Assembly (NCBI RefSeq): GCF_051668705.1
Contig: NZ_CP196351.1
Span: 62,001-126,000 of the forward strand
Direction: 5' to 3'
DNA: 64,000 nt
DNA from: Alterisphingorhabdus sp051668705
Lineage (GTDB): Bacteria > Pseudomonadota > Alphaproteobacteria > Sphingomonadales > Sphingomonadaceae
In this document: positions 43,863 through 52,482 of the stretch, in pieces
Numbering within the stretch: the first letter of the stretch is position 1
Layout of the letters: each line of letters opens with the position of its first letter
The notes under the pieces: generated by a model
What the model was told of the DNA's origin: nothing
Databases searched by the model: none
What the model saw: only the letters and a program-made list of their open reading frames with translations
Position numbers and translations under genes: made by a program

Positions 43863-45386
43863 TTATTCGACCTCCAATACAAAGTGCGATACAGAGCGCG
43901 TGACAGTCTCGCGTCCGTTTTCAATCAATTCATTGGTGAGCATCCGTCGCAAAGGCTCCAGCCCGGGCGCGTTGATTTCTCTGCGGTTGCGCAAATTGGC
44001 AGTAATTTGCGCGCTCGACATCGACCAGCTGGTCATCCATGCCGCGGCGGGATGATCGGGAACAAGGCCAGCCTGACCGGCTGTCAGCTGGACAAGATAG
44101 GTGCCGGGATTGCGGATTGCGGACAGGTCAACAGTATCTGCGGTGAGAAGATAATTTATCTTTTGCCCCTTTGCCTTCCAACCAGTTTTGGGCAATTCAG
44201 GGGCCGCTATCCACATGGTGGAGAAGCATTCCGTGCTTTGTGCTTCGCCTTCAGACAATTGCCAGATGCGTGATGATTGGCGTGGCTCGTCACCAATAAC
44301 TTCATAAGGTGCCACGGTGGCATTGGCTTCCAATGCTATCGACAATCCCTGCTTGGCATCGTCATTTTTCGTCTTGTCCTTATCAAAGTTTAATTGCTGC
44401 AATGTCCCCAATTTACGGGCCAGCAAGGGATTAGTCGTCGCGCGCTTAGAGCGAAAGCCGGTACGCGTGCCGCGCACTTTGGCCGGTGCATATTGTAAAC
44501 TGCCCGCAGATTGCCCGAACATGGCAAAGGCGCGCCGGGCGGATTCAGTCCCAGGGCCGCCCAGACCCTGGGTTTCGGAAGTGGACAGATAATCGTGAAA
44601 TGACCTGACATGCCTTGGCTGCCCGATCATCAACATAATCAAAGGCCTGCGTCTCAGCTTGGCGGGGTAGGTTTTTCCGGCATGATATATAGGACCATCA
44701 AAAGGCACACGCAGGCCCAAAATTCCAATGGCCAGATTATCTTCGGTCACAGCTGTGCGCAGTTCGCCGCCAACAGATGCTTCAAAATCATCCGCGGCCG
44801 ACGTGTCGTCTAGCATCAGATCGGTGACAATGATGGTCAATTGTTCATTGCCGTTTTTGGCATTTTCGGTGCGCTGTTTGGCGACCAGAGCCAAAACATC
44901 GGTTATCCGGGTTTCGGTACCTGTATAAACGGCTGGTTTTCCATAGTCCTCAGGCTCGGCTAGTGGTTTTGTGCCGATTATTTTGTCGAACCGGTAAAAA
45001 TCGACCTGGCCTTTTTCAGCACCCTTGTAAATGGCACCGCTGCGGGTGTAATTCTTGGTCTCGGTGATGAAATTTGCAATGATGTTGGAGCTGCCCTGCG
45101 AAGGATTAACATATCCTCGCATACCGGCAGAGGCATCAAGATAGACCGCAATGCGGCTAGGCGCATCTTTGATGGCTTTTTCGCGGTCCAGAAAGTCGGT
45201 AACCTGACTGGGCAGACATACAGATGCTGTTTCAGGTGCGGCCTCGTCTTTGCCGCTCATAAACAGAAAAAAATACGCTCCGGCCAAAATCGCCAGCAAG
45301 GCAATTGCGCCCAGTGCGATTCCAATCATGTTGCCATTGGCCTTCTCGGTTTTGCGGACCAAAGCCTCTCTCTCCCTCAAAATCAT
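43863..45386 (-). CDS. Membrane-anchored vWA-like protein
   Basis: About 507 residues from the ATG at 45386; a TTG at 45425 is in frame but sits at the predicted transcription start. A single helix (about 20-43) anchors an otherwise extracytoplasmic protein. A vWA-like domain follows: RIAVYLDASAGMRGYV (Asp84, MIDAS-like D-x-S-x-G), TETRITDVLALVAK (a possible MIDAS Thr), and LTIIVTDLMLDD (Asp189). The third MIDAS Ser is replaced by Gly. The C-terminal half (about 260-507) is beta-rich and not recognised. It is first in the leftward operon. vWA domains often bind partner proteins through a metal ion. Confidence 0.82.
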   Translation of the reverse strand: MILREREALVRKTEKANGNMIGIALGAIALLAILAGAYFFLFMSGKDEAAPETASVCLPSQVTDFLDREKAIKDAPSRIAVYLDASAGMRGYVNPSQGSSNIIANFITETKNYTRSGAIYKGAEKGQVDFYRFDKIIGTKPLAEPEDYGKPAVYTGTETRITDVLALVAKQRTENAKNGNEQLTIIVTDLMLDDTSAADDFEASVGGELRTAVTEDNLAIGILGLRVPFDGPIYHAGKTYPAKLRRRPLIMLMIGQPRHVRSFHDYLSTSETQGLGGPGTESARRAFAMFGQSAGSLQYAPAKVRGTRTGFRSKRATTNPLLARKLGTLQQLNFDKDKTKNDDAKQGLSIALEANATVAPYEVIGDEPRQSSRIWQLSEGEAQSTECFSTMWIAAPELPKTGWKAKGQKINYLLTADTVDLSAIRNPGTYLVQLTAGQAGLVPDHPAAAWMTSWSMSSAQITANLRNRREINAPGLEPLRRMLTNELIENGRETVTRSVSHFVLEVE

Positions 45387-45434
45387 TGCTGGTCTTGCGC
45401 AACCTGAGCGATTGCATCTCCCCAATCACTATTT

Positions 45435-45472
45435 ATCATATGGTAAACCAATCGATTCGCAAGCAATATAAT
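45435..45472. promoter_or_regulatory. Divergent promoter region of the tubulin/actin-like cluster
   Basis: Leftward: TTGCGA (plus-strand positions 45457-45462) and TATGAT (45435-45440) with a 16-bp spacer, giving a transcript start near 45428. Rightward: TATAAT at 45467-45472, about 33 bp before the ATG at 45506, with no clear -35. The two promoters interlock within about 40 bp, so one regulator could control both arms. Confidence 0.5.
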
Positions 45473-45505
45473 TTGACGAAAACTTGTGATGGGGGCGCAA
45501 GTTAT

Positions 45506-46927
45506 ATGGCAAATAATCAAAGAAAATTGACCATCATTGTCAATGATGGGCGCAAACTTATCAGGCTTCCTAATGCAAAAAAGTGGCGTATTGCGATTGA
45601 TAATAAACTTATCGATAGAAACACCATTGTCACTTGCGAGTATGAAGGTGGAGACCGCAGCGATATTATGGCGCGGGACTGCCCCGAACTGGCAGTTTTA
45701 CTTGATGAATATCTAGGCCCGGAGCCTGAAGTTAATGATGCACCGCTAGCCGAAACACCGCCTGAAACGCCAGATGATGCTTCTATCGAACAGACCGTTA
45801 ACTTCACCATAGTTGGCGATGACGATGCAGTGCCGCAAGGCGAAGATGCAGCTAAAGCGTCCCTTGCTGCTTCAGCCCCTATTGTGGCTCCACCAATCGT
45901 AACAGAAACGCAATTGCCTCCAGCTGCTCCGCCTCCTCCACCCCCTACCGAACCCGCTGTCGAACCTCCTGCTGAACCTGATGCACCCGAAGGTGTTGCC
46001 GAGCCTGTACGCGGTGTTTCTCCTTTACTTGTGGCGCTTTGCATTGCGGTGCTTTGTGGCGGCATAGTGTGGCTAACCATTGCTACTCGCAGCACAGATG
46101 ATGGGGAGTATGCGGCATATGAAGAGCCAGAGCCTGAATCGGTTATTCGCTATGTATCTGCTAAAGCCAATTTGCGGGCCGAGGCAACAGGCACAAGCCG
46201 CGCAAGGGGCAGCATTGCACGCGGTCAAGAAGTGCAAGGCTATTATGTTCCCAGTATTGTTGATCCATCGATAAACTGGTTCCGTATCACCAGCGGTGAG
46301 CATGCAGGCAAATTCACCTATGGTCCCAATTTGGTGGAAAATGAAATGCCTGCAATTGAGACCTTTTATGCAGGCAAATACAGGATTTTGGCTGATACGG
46401 TGCAACTTTCACAGCCAAGCGATACATCGCCCCAAAAAGGTTCAAAGACTGTCTCCATAGGAAGCGAATTGGAAGTTATGGGGACAGTGAATGGCAAATA
46501 TGCCGAGATATATAATGGTGCCGGGGATATTGGCTATATTGATTGGCGCTATTTTGGCGGGCCAGGCGGCAAGGGGGAGCGCGCGACCATTCGTATTGTG
46601 AATAATTGCAACAGCAGCAAGAGTTTCTACTTTGCCTGGAAGAGGATAGCGGGGGATTGGCTTCTGGTTGATCGTTATATCAGTGCCAATAGCAGCTATG
46701 AACTGCGCTCACGTGAAGGAGAGGCGCTGACCAATACATCAGAGCTATATTATTCGATTAGCCAGGGGCAGCGCCCACCTTTCAACACCATCAGCTATAG
46801 CGGCGCTGGCGAATATACATATCGGGGTGACAATAAAAGCTATAAACTCGCTAAAGCTCTGCCAAGGCTAACCTCTCAAGGGGTCTATGAGGTAACTTTT
46901 GAGGGTGCTTTGTGCGCGACAGAGTAA
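45506..46927 (+). CDS. Membrane protein: shared N-terminal domain plus tandem SH3-like repeats
   Basis: 473 residues from the ATG at 45506. The open frame reaches back to 45305, but the start is fixed by the rightward -10 box and by homology with the next gene. Layout: an N-terminal domain (about 1-75, with IIVNDGRKLIRLPNAKKWRI and DCPELAVLLDEYLGPEP), a Pro-rich linker, one membrane helix (about 171-194), two bacterial SH3-like modules (about 212-275, with RYVSAKANLRAEATGTSRAR, and about 285-350), and a C-terminal beta-rich domain of about 115 residues beginning ATIRIVNNCNSSKSFYFAW. Those C-terminal parts would lie outside the cytoplasm. Confidence 0.82.
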   Translation: MANNQRKLTIIVNDGRKLIRLPNAKKWRIAIDNKLIDRNTIVTCEYEGGDRSDIMARDCPELAVLLDEYLGPEPEVNDAPLAETPPETPDDASIEQTVNFTIVGDDDAVPQGEDAAKASLAASAPIVAPPIVTETQLPPAAPPPPPPTEPAVEPPAEPDAPEGVAEPVRGVSPLLVALCIAVLCGGIVWLTIATRSTDDGEYAAYEEPEPESVIRYVSAKANLRAEATGTSRARGSIARGQEVQGYYVPSIVDPSINWFRITSGEHAGKFTYGPNLVENEMPAIETFYAGKYRILADTVQLSQPSDTSPQKGSKTVSIGSELEVMGTVNGKYAEIYNGAGDIGYIDWRYFGGPGGKGERATIRIVNNCNSSKSFYFAWKRIAGDWLLVDRYISANSSYELRSREGEALTNTSELYYSISQGQRPPFNTISYSGAGEYTYRGDNKSYKLAKALPRLTSQGVYEVTFEGALCATE

Positions 46928-46973
46928 TGGTTTGCGGCCGATCAAGCCATTATAGCGCGGGAAGGGAATGACA

Positions 46974-47966
46974 ATGTCTTCTTCGCATCAGCCCGTTATC
47001 ATCGTGGATGATGGTCAGCGTAAATATATGCTGTCTAATGCGCGCAAATGGCGGCGCGCTGTTGATGCACGGATGATTACATGGGAAACCCATATTGAAT
47101 ATGAAGCGGAGGCCGACAACCGCATCAGCATGGCTGCTGGTGATTGCCCTGTTTTAACCAATATATTGCTGGAGATGCTGGGGCCTCGACCCATAGTGCC
47201 TTCGCCTATCCCCGCGCAGAAAGCCGAACAAGAAGGCGAGCTTGGGATAGAGGCTGATAGTGTTTCTGACGCCGAACCTGATCAAGATATAAACGCTCCA
47301 GATGCCAATATTTCTGAGACCAATAATCTGGAGGATAATGCGCTATCTGCACGTGCGGCCAATGATGCATTAACAGCAAATGATGAGTCCGATCTGGAGA
47401 AGCGCTTGGCTGCTCTTGAGCGCGAAGTCGACGCCGCAACAGAGAGTGTTCCGGCTGTTCGCAAATCGGGCCAAGGCCTATCGGGCGACAAAAAGGCGCA
47501 GCGTGGAAATACCACATCGCCTTCTCGCCCACCTGCTTATCAGCGGGCACGGCGCAAAAGCAGCGAACCTGCGCAGCGCCCTTGGGGCAAGAATGATATA
47601 TTTGAAGATCTGATGACGCCAGACGTAAAGCAGGACGATAAATTGCCTGCTAAACGGCCAGCAACTATTCCGCCTGAAGAGAATAATGCTTTTTCATTCG
47701 CTGGCAGGATTGGGCGCAGCACATTTTTTGCGCATAGTGCAGGTGCAATTTTTATCTGGCTGATTCTGCTAGGCTGGCTAGGTGAAGATTCCTCTTGGCT
47801 GGGTATGGCGTCAATAGCTTTAATATGGGTGGCATTGGCAGCCAGTGTGAAGCGATGCCGAGATATGGGAATTACCCCATGGTGGCTGCTCGTTGGTTTG
47901 GTGCCTGCTTTTGGCATTATACTTTTGCTGATTTTGCTATTCTCTCCAACCAAAAACGGCAAATAA
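46974..47966 (+). CDS. DUF805 membrane protein with the shared N-terminal domain
   Basis: 330 residues from the ATG at 46974 (GAAGGG 7 nt upstream; the ATG at 46968 is too close). The N-terminal ~75 residues, VIIVDDGQRKYMLSNARKWR and AGDCPVLTNILLEMLGPRP, match those of the preceding gene. A long acidic linker follows. The C-terminal 90 residues are a DUF805 domain (FSFAGRIGRSTFFAHSAG; VKRCRDMGITPWWLLVGLVP) with three membrane helices. DUF805 has no known function. It lies 46 bp after the SH3-like gene, clearly in one operon, and is convergent with the M20 peptidase. Confidence 0.85.
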   Translation: MSSSHQPVIIVDDGQRKYMLSNARKWRRAVDARMITWETHIEYEAEADNRISMAAGDCPVLTNILLEMLGPRPIVPSPIPAQKAEQEGELGIEADSVSDAEPDQDINAPDANISETNNLEDNALSARAANDALTANDESDLEKRLAALEREVDAATESVPAVRKSGQGLSGDKKAQRGNTTSPSRPPAYQRARRKSSEPAQRPWGKNDIFEDLMTPDVKQDDKLPAKRPATIPPEENNAFSFAGRIGRSTFFAHSAGAIFIWLILLGWLGEDSSWLGMASIALIWVALAASVKRCRDMGITPWWLLVGLVPAFGIILLLILLFSPTKNGK

Positions 47967-47982
47967 GGACAATGTGCATCGC

Positions 47983-49263
47983 TTAGTCGTTGGTTTCTGC
48001 CAAAATGGTCAACAGCAACACTTGCAGGGCAATATGGGTGTCTTTGTCCTCCCAGCTTTCATTGGGCGCATGGGCGTTACGGCTAATACCGCCACGGCCT
48101 AGAGTGATGGCAGGGATGCCCAAGGATAGTGGAATATTGGCATCGGTTGATGAAGCAACCTGCTGCGGCTGCATACCCAATTGACGGATCGCGCTCATGG
48201 CATTGGTCACCAAGGCCGCATCTTCGGCATTGCTGCCAGCGGGGCGCTTGCCAACCGATGTAATCTCAACCGTGAGTGGGTCATTGGCGCTGCGCCGTGC
48301 ATTCTCTACCTCAAGCGCCTCGGTCATTGCGTTCTGAAAAACCACATCAAGTGCTGCCAACTTATCAGGATTGGCCGAGCGCATATCGACCTCCATCCAA
48401 CTGGTAAAGGGGATGGAATTGATCGATGTGCCGCCGCCGATCCGACCAACTGAAAATGTCGCTTTTGGTCCTTCTTGCGTTATCGGCGTTGCGGCCTCAG
48501 TAAAGCGTGTAATGGCTTCGGCTAGCGCTTGATGCGGATGGGCACGGCCAAAAGCCCCATAGCTATGACCGCCAGGGCCGGAAAATGTAACACGGTAACG
48601 ATGAGAGCCGACAGCTGTCGTAACCAATCGGCTAGCCCCGCCGCCATCAATGGCGACCATGCTGGAAATATTCGGGCCGCCTTCGGCAAAAAGTGCGCGC
48701 ACCCCGCGCAAATCGCCCAGCCCTTCCTCACCGACAGATCCGACAAACAGAATATCGCGCGTGGTCGTGATACCATGCAGTTCCATCACTTCAGCTAGCG
48801 CTAGCAACGCAACCAGCCCTTGAGAATTGTCACCAATGCCCGGGGCAAAATATTGATTGCCCTCACGCCGCACGGTGACATCAGTACCGGCAGGGAAGAC
48901 AGTATCCAGATGCGCAACAAGGGCCAATGCGCCGGTCTCTTTGCCTGTTCCTGCGCGACGAGCGATGACATTGCCTGTGCTATCAATGGTGACATCAGTA
49001 AGGCCAATATCGCGCAGTCGCTGCGCAAAGTCCGCGGCGCGCGCTTCTTCGGCAAATGGCGGTGCTGGAATTTCGGTAATGGCGATCAGCCGCTCAATAT
49101 TTTTCTCACGCATATCTTCAAGCGATTGCAGCGCAGCGCTCACCTTTGGCTGCGCTGAAATATTCGCGATACGCTGGTCAGTATTTTGTGCTTGAAGCGG
49201 CGCTAAGGCAAGGCCAGCGAGAGTTGCAAAGATGATGAATGGGCGAAATGGTAAAAGCGACAT
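47983..49263 (-). CDS. M20-family zinc metallopeptidase, exported
   Basis: 426 residues with a signal peptide (cleavage near APLQAQN). M20 motifs: LVAHLDTVFPAG with His118 and Asp120, bridging Asp145 in GIGDNSQGL, and catalytic Glu179 with ligand Glu180 in GSVGEEGLGDLRG. A dimerisation lid domain (FSGPGGHSYGAFGRAHPHQA) is inserted in the middle. It is a periplasmic aminopeptidase or carboxypeptidase of the PepT/DapE-like group; the substrate is unknown. Confidence 0.9.
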   Translation of the reverse strand: MSLLPFRPFIIFATLAGLALAPLQAQNTDQRIANISAQPKVSAALQSLEDMREKNIERLIAITEIPAPPFAEEARAADFAQRLRDIGLTDVTIDSTGNVIARRAGTGKETGALALVAHLDTVFPAGTDVTVRREGNQYFAPGIGDNSQGLVALLALAEVMELHGITTTRDILFVGSVGEEGLGDLRGVRALFAEGGPNISSMVAIDGGGASRLVTTAVGSHRYRVTFSGPGGHSYGAFGRAHPHQALAEAITRFTEAATPITQEGPKATFSVGRIGGGTSINSIPFTSWMEVDMRSANPDKLAALDVVFQNAMTEALEVENARRSANDPLTVEITSVGKRPAGSNAEDAALVTNAMSAIRQLGMQPQQVASSTDANIPLSLGIPAITLGRGGISRNAHAPNESWEDKDTHIALQVLLLTILAETND

Positions 49264-49396
49264 GCACGGGCCTTTGGCGAATAATGGGGATGGGTTTTGG
49301 AAACACTAGCCCATTGCCATACCATGCCGCAAGCAGCATGACGGGCGCGCAGCAAGCGGCTACAACATTGCCGGATAAATTTCGCTAGCGCTAATT

Positions 49397-50443
49397 TTAG
49401 AGCTGGCCCGCAATTGCTGCGGCTGCGGCACTGCAGCCTGTATCGCCGCCCAGATCATGTGTGCGCAGACCGGAGCCAAGAGCGCTTTGCACGGCAGCTT
49501 CAATTGCCGCGGCAGGTTCTTCCAAGCCAAGACTATGACGCAACATCATCGCAGCAGAGAGGATCGCGCCAATAGGGTTAGCAATATCCTGGCCTGCAAT
49601 ATCCGGTGCAGAGCCGTGAATAGGTTCGTAAAGGCCGGGGCCATTGGTTCCCAAAGATGCCGATGGCAACAGGCCGATCGAGCCGGAAATGACACTGGCT
49701 TCATCGCTCAAAATATCGCCGAACATATTTTCGGTCAGCATAACATCATAAGCTGACGGGTCGGTGATAAGTTTCATTGCCATAGAATCGACCAGCTGGT
49801 GCGTTAGTTCGACATCGGGAAATTCATCCCTGTGCAGGGCATTGACCGCATTGCGCCATAATCGACTGGTGGCCAGCACATTGGCTTTGTCAACGCTGAC
49901 CAACTTGCCGCTACGTGCCTGTGCAGCGGTGAAAGCAATGCGCGCAACCCGTTCCACTTCTGCGCGGCTATAGCGGCATAGGTCAGAGGCGTTTTCGTCG
50001 CTCTCTTCACGTTCGCCAAAATAAACGCCGCCGGTTAGTTCGCGCACGATCAACATATCTGTGCCGTGCACACGCTCAGCCCGCAATGGGGAGAAGTCCT
50101 CTAAGCCGGTCATGATTGCAACGGGCCGTAAATTGGCAAATACCTGCATTTGGGCGCGCAGAGACAGCAGGCCTTGTTCGGGCCGCACTGGTGCGCCATC
50201 ATATTTCGGGTCGCCCACTGCGCCCAGAAAAACTGCATCGCTCGCTAGGCAAGCAGACAATGTATCATCGGGCAATGATGTGCCGGTCGCATCAATCGCA
50301 GCCCCGCCAAACAGCTTCTCATTACAATGCAGATTTAGCGTAAATTTGGCTGCAACGGCATTCAATATTGTCTGCATTGCGCGCGTGACTTCAGGTCCAA
50401 TACCGTCACCAGGCAGCAAGATAATATTATGTTGATCGGTCAT
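49397..50443 (-). CDS. leuB: 3-isopropylmalate dehydrogenase
   Basis: 348 residues. NAD-dependent oxidative decarboxylation of 3-isopropylmalate, third step of leucine synthesis. Motifs: LLPGDGIGPEVTRAM at the N terminus, RELTGGVYFGERE, and GSAPDIAGQDIANPIGAILS for NAD and metal binding. It is the last gene of the ilv-leu cluster, 3 bp after leuD. Confidence 0.97.
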   Translation of the reverse strand: MTDQHNIILLPGDGIGPEVTRAMQTILNAVAAKFTLNLHCNEKLFGGAAIDATGTSLPDDTLSACLASDAVFLGAVGDPKYDGAPVRPEQGLLSLRAQMQVFANLRPVAIMTGLEDFSPLRAERVHGTDMLIVRELTGGVYFGEREESDENASDLCRYSRAEVERVARIAFTAAQARSGKLVSVDKANVLATSRLWRNAVNALHRDEFPDVELTHQLVDSMAMKLITDPSAYDVMLTENMFGDILSDEASVISGSIGLLPSASLGTNGPGLYEPIHGSAPDIAGQDIANPIGAILSAAMMLRHSLGLEEPAAAIEAAVQSALGSGLRTHDLGGDTGCSAAAAAIAGQL

Positions 50444-50446
50444 GAT

Positions 50447-51025
50447 TCAGCTCTGATTTTGTGCGATTTCGAAACGGCTAATAGCCTCACGCTGCGCCAG
50501 TAACGCGCCGAGCGGATCCACCCCGTCGAGCAAGCATTGGCGGGCAAAACGTTCGATTGTGAAGTGGCAGCTTATGTCTTGTGCACTAAGCTGCTCATTC
50601 TCCAGATCTACCGTGATGGATAGGCCGGGCTTGGCCAGCAATTGCGCGTGAATGTCAGCAGGCACTTGCACTGGCAGCAAACCGTTTTTCAGGGCGTTGC
50701 TGGTAAAAATATCGGCAATGTCAGAGGAAATCACCACACGAAAACCAAAGTCCAGCAGGGCCCAAGGCGCATGTTCACGCGATGAACCGCAGCCAAAATT
50801 CGGTCCGGCCACCAATATCTGATGGGTGGCCGTGTTAACATGGTTGAGCACATGATTGTCACGCAGCGCACCATTTTCATCGCGCCGCCAGTCATAAAAG
50901 GCTTTGTCGCCCAGTCCTGCGCTTTCCGTTGTGGTTAAAAAACGCGCCGGAATAATCTGATCAGTGTCGATATCGACTTGCTCCAATATCACGCTTTTGG
51001 ATGTCAGCTTGGTAAAAGGGGTCAT
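50447..51025 (-). CDS. leuD: 3-isopropylmalate dehydratase, small subunit
   Basis: 192 residues, the swivel-domain subunit of isopropylmalate isomerase. Motifs: VDIDTDQIIPARFL and NFGCGSSREHAPWALLDFGF. It overlaps leuC by 4 bp (ATGA), as is common for subunits made in equal amounts. Confidence 0.97.
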   Translation of the reverse strand: MTPFTKLTSKSVILEQVDIDTDQIIPARFLTTTESAGLGDKAFYDWRRDENGALRDNHVLNHVNTATHQILVAGPNFGCGSSREHAPWALLDFGFRVVISSDIADIFTSNALKNGLLPVQVPADIHAQLLAKPGLSITVDLENEQLSAQDISCHFTIERFARQCLLDGVDPLGALLAQREAISRFEIAQNQS

Positions 51026-52470
51026 GCCGCGCTGCTTTCTTCTGTCTGGTCACTATCGGCAAACTGGCCGGCAAATTGGCGTGGGTCAGCCAGATAGCCA
51101 TTTACTGCGCATGCCGCAGCCGTAGCGGGGCTAGCCAGCATGGTGCGCACATCTTTGCCCTGCCGCCCTTTAAAATTGCGATTGGAAGTAGAAACGACCA
51201 GTTCGCCCGGTTGCCCTTTATCGCCGTTCATGGCGATACACATGGAACAGCCCGGCTCCCGCCATTCCGCGCCAGCAGCAATAAATATACTGTGCAGTCC
51301 TTCGGCTTCAGCCTCAGCCTTGATAGCTTCTGAACCCGGGGCTACCAACATGGCGACATGATCTGCAAGTGTACGGCCGCGCAAGATATTTGCCGCAGCA
51401 CGCAAATCGGTCAGCCGCGCATTGGTGCAGCTGCCGATAAATACCCGGTCAACGCGCACAGCATCAAAATCCTGCCCGGCCTGAAGCTGCATATAATCCG
51501 CAGCCTCACGCGCATTATCATTGGCCAGCGCAGGGTGCTGCCCGTTAATTGCCGCTGCTGCATCGGGGGAGACGCCGTAAGTAATCATTGGCGTGATCGC
51601 ACTCGCGTTAATCTCTATTTCCTGATCAAAATGCGCATCATCATCGCTGTGCAATTGCTTCCACTGAGAGACAGCGTCGGCCCAGTCTTTGGTTTTGGGT
51701 GCGCGCTCGCGACCTTCCAAAAAGGCAAATGTTGTTTCATCAGGCGCAACCAGACCGACACGCGCACCAGCCTCTATTGACATGTTGCACAATGTCATAC
51801 GCCCTTCCATATCCAGCGCTTCCACTGCGGGGCCAGAAAATTCCATAGCATGGCCCTGTCCGCCATCAGCACCGACATGGGCGATCATCGCCAGCGCCAT
51901 ATCCTTGGCAGAAACCCCTGGTTGCAACGCACCAGTAAAGCGCACACGCATGGTTTTTGCTTTGCGCTGGAACAGGCATTGCGTCGCCAGCACATGGCCA
52001 ACCTCTGTTGTGCCAATACCAAAGGCCAGTGCGCCGAATGCACCATGGGTGGAGGTATGGCTATCGCCGCACACAATCGTCTTGCCCGGCTGGGTCAGGC
52101 CCAATTCGGGGCCGATAACATGCACAATACCGCGCCGGTGATCCCCTAGACCAAACAGCTCTATGCCATAATCAGCGCAATGGTCTTGCAGCGCTGCAAC
52201 CTGCATAGCGGCATCTTCGGTCGCATAGGGCAGGCTGCCATCCTTATTGGCGGGCAGGGTCGGCACACTATGGTCCAAAGTGGCTTTGGTCAGATCAGGT
52301 CGCCGTACATCCAGACCGCGCTCTTTCAACACGGTAAAGGCTTGCGGTGAAGTGACTTCGTGCACCAGATGCAGATCGATATATAATATCGCAGGGCTGT
52401 CCTCGCCCTCTGGCGCCACCAGATGGGCATCCCATAATTTGTCATATAGGGTTTGGGGAGTGTCAGTCAT
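51022..52470 (-). CDS. leuC: 3-isopropylmalate dehydratase, large subunit
   Basis: About 482 residues from the ATG at 52470 (four codons into the open frame). An aconitase-family [4Fe-4S] enzyme; the cluster cysteines are in GSCTNARLTDLRAAA and EPGCSMCIAMNGD. VCGDSHTSTHGAFGALAFGI is the substrate-binding block. It starts 13 bp after the leuA stop. Confidence 0.97.
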   Translation of the reverse strand: MTDTPQTLYDKLWDAHLVAPEGEDSPAILYIDLHLVHEVTSPQAFTVLKERGLDVRRPDLTKATLDHSVPTLPANKDGSLPYATEDAAMQVAALQDHCADYGIELFGLGDHRRGIVHVIGPELGLTQPGKTIVCGDSHTSTHGAFGALAFGIGTTEVGHVLATQCLFQRKAKTMRVRFTGALQPGVSAKDMALAMIAHVGADGGQGHAMEFSGPAVEALDMEGRMTLCNMSIEAGARVGLVAPDETTFAFLEGRERAPKTKDWADAVSQWKQLHSDDDAHFDQEIEINASAITPMITYGVSPDAAAAINGQHPALANDNAREAADYMQLQAGQDFDAVRVDRVFIGSCTNARLTDLRAAANILRGRTLADHVAMLVAPGSEAIKAEAEAEGLHSIFIAAGAEWREPGCSMCIAMNGDKGQPGELVVSTSNRNFKGRQGKDVRTMLASPATAAACAVNGYLADPRQFAGQFADSDQTEESSAA

Positions 52471-52482
52471 ATCGTTTCCCAC

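Noticed and set aside
45305..45505. N-terminal extension of the SH3-like protein
   Set aside because: It would overlap the divergent vWA gene and precede the rightward -10 box; homology with the next gene begins at 45506.
49264..49396. Spacer between leuB and the M20 peptidase
   Set aside because: No gene, clear terminator or repeat could be supported; only a short AGCGCTAGCG-like palindrome lies near the leuB end.
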